Shown in pieces: positions 5,914-11,651 of a stretch of 11,834 nucleotides of DNA. Origin of the DNA: Clostridiaceae bacterium. GTDB taxonomy: Bacteria; Bacillota; Clostridia; Oscillospirales; Acutalibacteraceae. Under the pieces are notes generated by a model. That model searched no databases, was not told the origin of the DNA, and was given only the letters and a program-made list of their open reading frames with translations. The position numbers and the translations under genes are program-made. How positions within the stretch are numbered: position 1 is the first letter of the stretch; every line of letters begins with the position of its first letter. The stretch lies in assembly GCA_904501705.1 (NCBI GenBank), contig CAJGCA010000052.1, forward strand, positions 1 to 11,834, given 5' to 3'.

Positions 5914-8376
5914 ATGCCCACTCCACAAGACATGCTTACGTTGCGACGGGCGATTCTCGACCGTCAGTTTGCGCGGATGAACGCGCCGCAGCGGCTGGCG
6001 GTGTTCCACACCGACGGCCCGCTGCTTATTCTCGCGGGTGCGGGCAGTGGCAAGACCACCGTGCTGGTTAACCGCATCGCGAATCTCGTGCGTTTCGGCG
6101 GCGCGTATCACTCGAGCGAGATGCCCGCTTCTATCTCACCCGAGCAGGAGCAGAAGCTGCGCGATTGCGCGGCGGGACTTGTTCCGCTCGACGGCGAGCT
6201 CGTGGGTCTGCTCGCGGTCGATCCCTGCCCGTCCTATCGCATTCTTGCTATCACATTCACCAATAAGGCGGCGGGCGAGCTCAAGGAGCGCCTTGTGCGG
6301 ATGCTCGGGGAGGAGGGGGATGAGGTCGAGGCGAGCACCTTCCACTCCTTTTGCGCGCGCATTATGCGCCGCGAGGGGGAATATCTCGGGTATTCGCGCC
6401 ATTTCACTATCTACGACACCGATGACAGCCGACGTCTGATGAAGACCTGTATGAAGGAGCTGAATATCGACGAGAAAACGCTCGGTCACAAGGCGATCCT
6501 CGGCGAGATCAGCCGCGCGAAGGACGAGCTGCTCGAGCCCGCTCAATACGCCGCGCGTTACGCGAACAGCGGGGATATCCGCCTGCGGCTTGTGGCGCGC
6601 GCTTATGTGGAATACCAGAAGCGCTTGCGCGAGGCGGACGCAATGGACTTTGACGATCTGCTGTGCCGCACGGTGGAGCTGTTTCAGAAATTTCCTGAGG
6701 TGCTCGAACGATATCAGCGGCGTTTTCGTTACCTGATGGTAGACGAGTATCAGGACACCAACCACGCGCAGTATGAGCTCATTCATCTGCTCGCCGAGAA
6801 GTCGGGGAATCTTTGCGTGGTCGGCGACGATGACCAGAGTATCTACAAATTCCGCGGCGCGACGATCGAGAATATCCTCAATTTTGAGGAGGAGTTCCGT
6901 AATTGCCGCGTTATCCGTCTGGAGCAGAACTACCGCTCGACAGCGCGTATCCTCGACGCCGCCAACGCGGTCATCGCGAAGAATGTCGGTCGAAAGGGCA
7001 AGACCCTGTGGACGGAGAACGCCGAGGGCGATCCCATCCGCACCGTGGTGGTTGACAACGCCGAGGAGGAGGGCAAGTTCATTGCCGATACCATCCTCAC
7101 AGGCGTGTCGCAGGGGCGAAAATTCAGCGAATACGCCGTTCTCTACCGTGCCAACGCACAGTCCAACGCCATCGAGCAGGCGCTCATCAAGAGTGGTGTT
7201 CCGTATCGTATTATTGGCGGCCACCGCTTCAACGACACGAAGGAAGTCAAGGACGCGATGGCGTATCTGCGGGTCATTAACAACCCCGAGGACGAGGTCA
7301 GCCTGCGTCGCATCATCAACGAGCCGAAGCGCGGCATCGGCGATGCGACCATCGACAAGGCGGCGCTGATCGCCGCAGGTTTGGGCGATTCGCTGTATGC
7401 GGTGTTCAGCCGTGCTGCCGACTATCCCGAATTGAGCCGCGCATCTGTTAAGCTCACCGCCTTTACAGAGATGATGGATGATCTGCGGCGGATGTCGGAG
7501 GATCCCGAAAACTCCCTGCACCTGCTATATACCACGATGCTGGAGACAACGGGCTATCTCGCGATGTGGAAAGCGCAGGGAGACGTCGAATCGGGGCGCG
7601 TCGAGAACCTGGAAGAATTGTCCTCGTCCATTCAGCAGTATGAGAAGAACTGCGGCGAAGACTACGCAGAACTCGCCGGCTTCCTCGAGGAGCAGGCGCT
7701 GATGACCGATATTGACAACTACGATGCCGATGCGGACGCGACGGTGCTGATGACGATGCACGCCGCGAAGGGCCTTGAGTTCCCCGTGGTGCTGTTGCCC
7801 GGTTTCGAGGACGGCATTTTCCCCGGGTATCAGACGATGTTCGATCCGAACGAGCTGGAGGAGGATCGCCGTCTGTGTTACGTGGCGATTACCCGCGCGC
7901 GGGAAGAACTATACATCACCCGTGCGCAGAGCCGTTTGTTGTACGGTCAGACCAACCGCAACGCGCCCTCGCGCTTTATGCGGGAGATCCCGCACGAGCT
8001 GACCGAGGAGATCGATCGCCGCCGTCCCGCGGCGGTGAATTTCGGCGGCGGTATGGGCGGCTCGCGCTACGGTAGTTACGATCATTCTTATCATAAGCAA
8101 GGGTACACCCAAACCGCCGGTCAGCATAGCCACGAGGCGTTCCGCTCGGCGGGCGACCGCCCGACGGGCAGCCGCGTGACGGTGGCGAGCACAGCGGCGA
8201 AGCCCGCGACCGCGTGTACGTGGCAGGTTGGTGACCGCGTCGCTCACGCGAGCTTCGGCGAGGGCGTCATCATGGGAATGACCCCGATGGCGGGGGACAC
8301 CCTGCTGATCATTCAGTTCGACAAGGTCGGACAGAAGAAGCTGATGGCGAATTACGCTAAGCTAACGACGATATAA
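5914..8376 (+). CDS. pcrA: ATP-dependent DNA helicase PcrA/UvrD (SF1A)
   Basis: This 820-residue protein has the full SF1A motif set: Walker A AGAGSGKT (41-48), motif Ia ITFTNKAAGE (113-122), Ib STFHSFC (141-147), motif II VDEYQD (276-281), III GDDDQSIYKFRGA (304-316), IV LEQNYRST (336-343), V VLMTMHAAKGLEF (611-623) and VI CYVAITRAREEL (655-666). After a Gly/His/Tyr-rich linker (about 710-768) comes the PcrA C-terminal Tudor-like domain, WQVGDRVAHASFGEGVI (770-786). Proteins of this type unwind DNA 3' to 5' in nucleotide excision and mismatch repair, dismantle RecA filaments and contact RNA polymerase. Residues about 62-107, between Walker A and motif Ia, form an insert of roughly 35-40 residues relative to the B. 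subtilis or Geobacillus enzyme. The Shine-Dalgarno GAGGTG (5903-5908) is 5 nt from the ATG. No dedicated promoter is visible. Confidence 0.95.
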   Translation: MPTPQDMLTLRRAILDRQFARMNAPQRLAVFHTDGPLLILAGAGSGKTTVLVNRIANLVRFGGAYHSSEMPASISPEQEQKLRDCAAGLVPLDGELVGLLAVDPCPSYRILAITFTNKAAGELKERLVRMLGEEGDEVEASTFHSFCARIMRREGEYLGYSRHFTIYDTDDSRRLMKTCMKELNIDEKTLGHKAILGEISRAKDELLEPAQYAARYANSGDIRLRLVARAYVEYQKRLREADAMDFDDLLCRTVELFQKFPEVLERYQRRFRYLMVDEYQDTNHAQYELIHLLAEKSGNLCVVGDDDQSIYKFRGATIENILNFEEEFRNCRVIRLEQNYRSTARILDAANAVIAKNVGRKGKTLWTENAEGDPIRTVVVDNAEEEGKFIADTILTGVSQGRKFSEYAVLYRANAQSNAIEQALIKSGVPYRIIGGHRFNDTKEVKDAMAYLRVINNPEDEVSLRRIINEPKRGIGDATIDKAALIAAGLGDSLYAVFSRAADYPELSRASVKLTAFTEMMDDLRRMSEDPENSLHLLYTTMLETTGYLAMWKAQGDVESGRVENLEELSSSIQQYEKNCGEDYAELAGFLEEQALMTDIDNYDADADATVLMTMHAAKGLEFPVVLLPGFEDGIFPGYQTMFDPNELEEDRRLCYVAITRAREELYITRAQSRLLYGQTNRNAPSRFMREIPHELTEEIDRRRPAAVNFGGGMGGSRYGSYDHSYHKQGYTQTAGQHSHEAFRSAGDRPTGSRVTVASTAAKPATACTWQVGDRVAHASFGEGVIMGMTPMAGDTLLIIQFDKVGQKKLMANYAKLTTI

Positions 8377-8386
8377 CGGATATAGG

Positions 8387-8423
8387 AAAAGGTGCTTGCA
8401 GACATTGTCTGCAAGCACCTTTT
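8387..8423 (+). terminator. Intrinsic terminator of pcrA
   Basis: A perfect 16-bp stem pairs AAAAGGTGCTTGCAGA (8387-8402) with TCTGCAAGCACCTTTT (8408-8423), loop CATTG, then more T. It begins 10 nt after the pcrA stop. The A-rich left arm could let it work on the other strand too. Confidence 0.95.
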
Positions 8424-8424
8424 T

Positions 8425-8605
8425 GTTTACACAAAAACGAAAATATGATTGTAGGGGGCGGCATCCTCGACGCCCCGCAAAGGGAGGTGCTCACAAAATC
8501 GCGGGAACAAAACAGCGGTGGGTGACATACATTGGTATTGAGACAGAGTCGGGCGGCTCCGCGCGCCGTGCGACGCGCTCGAAAATTTGAATAGGAGGAA
8601 TCTCT
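8425..8605. other. Intergenic region upstream of the split gene
   Basis: The 181 bp hold one copy of a 29-bp repeat (8449-8477) and the Shine-Dalgarno of the following short reading frame. CATACATT (8526-8533) matches the -10 of SigE-type sporulation promoters as I recall it, but no convincing -35 is present. No RNA gene is recognised. Confidence 0.5.
8449..8477 (+). repeat. 29-bp dispersed hairpin repeat, copy 1
   Basis: The pattern is TTGTAGGNGGCG-N10-CGYCCCG, able to form a GGGGCG/CGCCCC hairpin (8455-8460 with 8471-8476). It recurs at 8734-8762 in the same orientation and length. From memory, GTAGGGGCG...CGCCCCTAC-type repeats are scattered through intergenic regions of Oscillospirales-like genomes. 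This was not searched. Confidence 0.55.
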
Positions 8606-8695
8606 ATGGCGGAACCCAAGTTTGTCCGTGACAACGGATGTAAAGAGGCCGTCTGTGTGGATGCCGGTCGGGTGTATGACAGCTGTTGTGAATAA
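8606..8695 (+). pseudogene. 5' fragment of a Cys-containing conserved gene, cut off by the inserted element
   Basis: A strong Shine-Dalgarno AGGAGG (8593-8598) lies 7 nt before an ATG that opens 29 codons: MAEPKFVRDNGCKEAVC, then VDAGRVYDSCCE and a stop. I recall clostridial hypothetical proteins that start in this style and continue through a DSCxDxDC-like motif for more than 100 further residues; I cannot name their function. Here the frame fails right at DSC, and the downstream sequence has different character, just where a serine recombinase element begins. I therefore read it as the N-terminal piece of a host gene split by integration, with the rest expected beyond the element's right end. 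A genuine 29-residue Cys-rich peptide is the alternative. The ribosome binding site and start are clear; the identity is tentative. Confidence 0.55.
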
Positions 8696-8700
8696 GTGCA

Positions 8701-8769
8701 GACAAGAGCAACACGGCACGACCACACATAGAGTTGTAGGTGGCGATGCCCACATCGTCCCGTCTTGTC
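8701..8769. repeat. 69-bp segment bounded by 7-bp inverted repeats
   Basis: GACAAGA (8701-8707) and TCTTGTC (8763-8769) face each other at the ends of the segment between the split gene and the recombinase stop. Inside it is the second repeat hairpin. It could be part of the attachment site, a small repeat unit, or a folded 3' end of the recombinase mRNA. Confidence 0.35.
8734..8762 (+). repeat. 29-bp dispersed hairpin repeat, copy 2
   Basis: It shares TTGTAGGNGGCG-N10-CGYCCCG with copy 1 at identical spacing, 285 bp downstream and in the same orientation. The hairpin is GGCGATG (8742-8748) with CATCGTC (8753-8759) and loop CCCA. The N10 differs between copies but keeps self-pairing, which suggests selection for structure. 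Confidence 0.5.
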
Positions 8770-8771
8770 GG

Positions 8772-10139
8772 TTACGCTTTCATTTTGATTTCTAATACAA
8801 ACTCCTCGGGCAAAGCGTTCAGGGCTTTTTTATATGTGATTCTTTCAATAAATAACCGTAAAAACGCGTTTCTACCTGCTGCATTCGCCCGTGCATAGGC
8901 GGTCGCGGTGTCGATTGGGGCAGGGGGCGGCGCGGGCGGCGACGCTGTCGGCAGAGCGGCGCGCTGTTCTTCCAGTGCCGCGCGGCGGCGGGTAAATTCC
9001 TCTGGTGTATACACCCCTTGCTCCACAAGCTGATACAGCCGCGCCTGCTGATTCTCGATCTGCTGCCGCCGCAGGACGGCGAGGTCGCGCGGAGCGGGCG
9101 TGACTTTTTGCTCGATGGTCGTCGGCAACAGCGGCAGCAATGCCGCCACCACCGCATCCTCGACCGCGCCCAGCCGCGAGGCGACATTGCACCCCACCCG
9201 TGGGCAAATGATGCTCTCCTGTCGCCGCGTGCGGCTCGCGGGCAGGCGCTGCAACGGTGCGCCGCAAAAGCCGCAGACGATCAGCCCCGCGAGCGGGTTT
9301 TTCAGCGTTCTTTTCGTTGTTGGTGGATGCGCCCGCGCGCGGCGGATCGCCGCCGCCTCGGCGAACTCCCGCTCGCTGATGAGCGGCGGGTGCAGCCCCT
9401 CGGTGTCTAGCGTACCGTCCGCGCCGCACCGACGTACCCGTCCGCAGTAGACGGGGTTTGCGAGAATGTTCAGCACTGCCGTACGACCAAAAGCGGCGGC
9501 GCGGCGGGGGAGAATCCCCATCGCGTGCAGGCGGTCGGCAATCTGCTGACAACCGAGCCCCTCACGCGTATACCACGCAAAGATGAGCCGCACCGCTTCG
9601 GCTTCTTCGTCGATGGGCGCGAGCGACGGGTGTCCGTCGATGATTACGCGTCGATAGCCGTAGGGCGGCAACGACAGAAAGCCGCCCTCCTCCGCTGTGC
9701 GCCGCACGCCGCGCTGCAGACGGCGCTTAATGAGCTTTAACTCCTGCCGCGCCATAAAGCTCTCGAACTCGGAATATGTCTCGTCAAGATCGTTGTTGAG
9801 GTCGTATACTTTACGCGGTGTGACGATGCGCACACCCGCGCATTTGAGCGTGTCGAGGATATACCCTTGCTCTGCCATCGATCCGCGCCCAAGCCGGTCG
9901 ATATCCATACAAAGCACCGCATCAAATTCGCCATTTTCGCAGTCAGCGAGCAACCGTTGCATCTGCTCGCGCGCGCATAGCCGATCCCCTGACACCACCT
10001 CACGGTAGACGGCGGCGATGCCGATGCCCTCGCGTGCCGCTAAATGTCGCAATGCGTCCTCGTGTCGTCGCAGGGTCGTTTCCGCCGCCTCATGTGGGTC
10101 GTCCGCACGGCTCTTACGCAGATACATTGCCGCGTTCAT
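8772..10139 (-). CDS. Large serine recombinase (phage-type integrase)
   Basis: This 455-residue protein has a resolvase catalytic domain at residues 1-150: MYLRKSRAD puts the nucleophile at Ser10, followed by VVSGDRL (48-54) and FDAVLCMDIDRLGRG (72-86) with its active-site arginines. A recombinase DNA-binding domain starts near LPPYGYRRV (157-165). A zinc ribbon follows (Cys289, Cys292, Cys312, Cys317), then a charged helical, probably coiled-coil region (345-397) and a basic tail. Such enzymes catalyse one-way attP x attB integration and need a directionality factor to excise. Start: GTG and ATG codons at 10148 and 10145 overlap or abut the Shine-Dalgarno GAGGTG (10151-10146), so the ATG at 10139, 6 nt away, is chosen; this also gives the classic Ser10 numbering. 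It reads towards the split gene. Confidence 0.93.
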   Translation of the reverse strand: MNAAMYLRKSRADDPHEAAETTLRRHEDALRHLAAREGIGIAAVYREVVSGDRLCAREQMQRLLADCENGEFDAVLCMDIDRLGRGSMAEQGYILDTLKCAGVRIVTPRKVYDLNNDLDETYSEFESFMARQELKLIKRRLQRGVRRTAEEGGFLSLPPYGYRRVIIDGHPSLAPIDEEAEAVRLIFAWYTREGLGCQQIADRLHAMGILPRRAAAFGRTAVLNILANPVYCGRVRRCGADGTLDTEGLHPPLISEREFAEAAAIRRARAHPPTTKRTLKNPLAGLIVCGFCGAPLQRLPASRTRRQESIICPRVGCNVASRLGAVEDAVVAALLPLLPTTIEQKVTPAPRDLAVLRRQQIENQQARLYQLVEQGVYTPEEFTRRRAALEEQRAALPTASPPAPPPAPIDTATAYARANAAGRNAFLRLFIERITYKKALNALPEEFVLEIKMKA

Positions 10140-10193
10140 TACCATCACCTCAAAGATTTATATGCATTCCTATCGATAATTAGCCGAAACCAC

Positions 10194-10222
10194 TTGACAC
10201 AGAACAAATGTTCGTTTACAAT
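10194..10222 (+). promoter_or_regulatory. Near-consensus rightward promoter of the tail module
   Basis: TTGACA (10194-10199), a 17-bp spacer and TACAAT (10217-10222) differ from the sigma-A consensus at one base. The expected start is near 10229, giving a leader of about 220 nt before the first tail gene. The spacer contains a LexA box. Confidence 0.88.
10201..10214. promoter_or_regulatory. LexA (SOS) box inside the promoter spacer
   Basis: AGAACAAATGTTCG matches the Gram-positive LexA consensus CGAACRNRYGTTYG at 13 of 14 positions; only the first base differs. The half-sites GAAC and GTTC are perfect and symmetric. Lying between -35 and -10, bound LexA would block RNA polymerase, so the tail module should be induced by DNA damage. 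It may also overlap promoter elements of the leftward recombinase. Confidence 0.8.
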
Positions 10223-10237
10223 AGAATTGTACACAAA

Positions 10238-10274
10238 AAACAGCAGCTGCGTGGGGTGAACGCGGCTGCTGTTT
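10238..10274. other. Strong hairpin at the start of the tail-module leader
   Basis: Positions 10238-10252 pair with 10260-10274 over 15 bp (outer arms AAACAGCAGC / GCTGCTGTTT, one G-T wobble), loop GGGGTGA. Read leftward, the stem is followed by six T (10240-10235), so it is a good terminator shielding the recombinase from leftward read-through. Read rightward it has only TTT after it and starts about 9 nt after the predicted transcription start, so it may be a weak attenuator or a 5' stabilising hairpin. Confidence 0.7.
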
Positions 10275-10299
10275 CATATAGTGTACTGAGGTGAGAGGT

Positions 10300-10494
10300 T
10301 TGAAAACCACGAAAGAAACTCAACAGCAACACAATAGGAAGGAAAAAGGAGAGCCGTCGGTGCGTATTCACGCACCGACGGCTCTTGACACCGCGCAGCT
10401 GCATACCGTTTTGTGTTGCTGGTGGGAAGACAGAAAGGAGTTATGGGATGATCAAGCTAACGGACTGGATCGCGGCGATTCCGCCCGAGGATAA
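10300..10494 (+). CDS. Possible 64-residue small ORF in the leader
   Basis: A TTG start at 10300 follows GAGGTGAGAGG (10289-10299) and opens 64 codons (translated MKTTKETQQQHNRKEKGEPS, then VRIHAPTALDTAQLHTV) ending at a TAA that overlaps the first 47 bases of the tail gene in another frame. The N-terminal part is basic and Lys/Gln-rich. It resembles nothing I recognise. The strong secondary structures here would lie inside its coding sequence, which argues for a structural leader instead. If translated, its place beside the recombinase and under the LexA promoter would suit a small regulatory protein or directionality factor, but that is speculation. Confidence 0.2.
   Translation: MKTTKETQQQHNRKEKGEPSVRIHAPTALDTAQLHTVLCCWWEDRKELWDDQANGLDRGDSARG
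10324..10421 (+). ncRNA. Nested structured leader RNA upstream of the tail gene
   Basis: An outer 11-bp stem pairs CAGCAACACAA (10324-10334) with TTGTGTTGCTG (10411-10421). It encloses a perfect 16-bp hairpin, AGAGCCGTCGGTGCGT (10350-10365) with its complement (10370-10385), loop ATTC, and the self-complementary GCAGCTGC (10395-10402), which also occurs at 10243-10250. No T-tract follows the inner hairpin on the plus strand; leftward it is followed by CCTTTTTCC. AACAGCA (10322-10328) can instead pair with TGCTGTT (10267-10273) of the first hairpin, so two exclusive folds are possible. The structure ends 12 nt before the Shine-Dalgarno of the tail gene. Its function is unknown. Confidence 0.5.
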
Positions 10495-11635
10495 GACGAT
10501 CGCCTACGTCGGTGAGCACGAGTCGGTCACGCGGGAGTTTTTTCTGCCCGATCTCAGCTATCAGGAGTATGCGTTTTATTTAGATCTGGCGTTTGATCTG
10601 TCGACGGTAACGACCGTAGAAAAACCGCGCGAGATCCAGACGACCCAGCAGACGACCACCGAGAAGGTCAACGCGGACGGCACGACCGTGTCGGCGACCG
10701 CCAATATCAATAAGGAAAGCTATACAGACGAACATATCACCGTGGATTGCAAGGCCGAAACCGACATTGCGCCGCTGGCGAAGTTGGTGCGGGAGGACGG
10801 CATTGCGCTTATCTGGACGGTGCTGTGCCAGCAGACGCAGCTACCGGGGCTACTGCGCGCGACGCTGCGAGCTGTCGGGCCGAACGGTGAAATCAAAAAA
10901 TCGGCGATGATGCTGTTTATCGTTGCGCCGTCGGTCGGGGCATCGCCTGCGGCGGCGATTCCGCTCACGGAGCACGAGCAGATGGAACAGGCGATGGTGC
11001 AGGCGTTCGAGCTGGCGGCGCAGAACAAGATCGAGGAGTTGATCGACGATGCCAAGGAGTGGGCTGACAACGTCAACGGCGTGTATGTCGGCAGCGGCGA
11101 TATGCCCGCTGCGGCGGTCATTCAGATCGATCCCGAGGGCGAGGCGCTGCTGCTGGATAATGCGATGTCTGACGCCAGCGAGAATGTCCCCAAGACCAAG
11201 GTGGTCAAAGCGTATGTGGACAAGATCGCCAAGGAAAGCACGTCTTATCTGGGCTGCTTTTACCGCACGGTGAACGGCGTGACCGAGTGGCTCAATCCGC
11301 CTATGATGGCTGGAAAGGAATACCGTACCGTCGAGCGCTATCACGGCAAGCCCGTGTACGTGCAGGAGGTTGCGGTCGGTGCACTGCCGAATGCGACTTC
11401 TAAGAGCTATAATGCGTACATCGGCAATGTGGATTGTGTATTCTACGCGAAACTGGCCGTTGAGGAAGCGAGCAGCGGGCGTACATTTGCGCACGAGGCG
11501 TCTGACACCAAGTGCTATGCGGGTGAGGATAGCGGCGGATATATGTACATCGCCATCACAACAACGAACGACGCCTCAGGAAACAACGGCTTTGTGACCG
11601 TCAAGTACACAAAGACCACCGACGCGGTCGGCTGA
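10448..11635 (+). CDS. Phage baseplate/tail-fibre protein (BppU-like upper baseplate type)
   Basis: This is a 395-residue, soluble-looking protein without a signal peptide. Residues 1-170 look like a beta-rich structural domain ending LLRATLRAVGPNGEIKKSAM then MLFIVAPSV, a pattern I associate with the N-terminal domain of Firmicute phage upper baseplate proteins. Residues 173-210 form a helical linker. GVYVGSGDMPAAAVIQIDPEG (211-231, nearly all one hinge motif) and VPKTKVVKAYVDKIA (247-261) are typical of clostridial prophage fibres. The C-terminal part (265-395) contains WLNPPM (281-286), EYRTVERYHGKPVY (291-304) and GALPNATSK (311-319), resembling fibre tips that contact the host surface. 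The ATG at 10448 is chosen because AAAGGAG (10434-10440) lies 7 nt before it; longer in-frame extensions have no ribosome site. The next tail gene follows 16 nt after the stop. Confidence 0.75.
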   Translation: MIKLTDWIAAIPPEDKTIAYVGEHESVTREFFLPDLSYQEYAFYLDLAFDLSTVTTVEKPREIQTTQQTTTEKVNADGTTVSATANINKESYTDEHITVDCKAETDIAPLAKLVREDGIALIWTVLCQQTQLPGLLRATLRAVGPNGEIKKSAMMLFIVAPSVGASPAAAIPLTEHEQMEQAMVQAFELAAQNKIEELIDDAKEWADNVNGVYVGSGDMPAAAVIQIDPEGEALLLDNAMSDASENVPKTKVVKAYVDKIAKESTSYLGCFYRTVNGVTEWLNPPMMAGKEYRTVERYHGKPVYVQEVAVGALPNATSKSYNAYIGNVDCVFYAKLAVEEASSGRTFAHEASDTKCYAGEDSGGYMYIAITTTNDASGNNGFVTVKYTKTTDAVG

Positions 11636-11651
11636 GAAAGGAGTGAAGTAG

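Larger units (their letters stand above)
8670..8771. other. Probable left attachment junction (attL region) of the integrated element
   Basis: The interval runs from the point where the split gene loses its expected sequence (around GACAGCTGT, 8678-8686) to the recombinase stop codon. Large serine recombinases usually have their attachment site close to their own gene, and here the gene points at this junction. The exact crossover dinucleotide cannot be fixed without the right end or an empty site. Confidence 0.4.

Noticed and set aside
6136..7521. Long open frame antisense to pcrA (minus strand)
   Set aside because: It lies wholly inside the helicase core with intact motifs on the plus strand; composition and lack of a start signal mark it as a shadow.
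8357..8755. Leftward open frame across the split gene and pcrA terminator
   Set aside because: It runs through a terminator, both repeats and the ribosome site of the split gene; its translation is low-complexity repeat-derived sequence.
10140..10148. Upstream GTG/ATG starts of the recombinase
   Set aside because: They overlap or abut the Shine-Dalgarno GAGGTG; the ATG at 10139 has proper spacing and gives Ser10.
10385..10390. Second TTGACA as a further promoter for the tail genes
   Set aside because: No acceptable -10 occurs 16-18 bp downstream, and the hexamer is part of the inner hairpin edge.
10324..10421. Retron-like msr/msd or DGR template (flanking complementary ends around a perfect hairpin)
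   Set aside because: No reverse transcriptase gene is in the window, no template/variable repeat pair is visible, and the element reads straight into a tail gene. It is kept only as a structured leader.
10385..10447. N-terminal extension of the baseplate protein from 10385
   Set aside because: The frame passes through the structured leader and the Shine-Dalgarno of the ATG at 10448; no ribosome site for the longer form.
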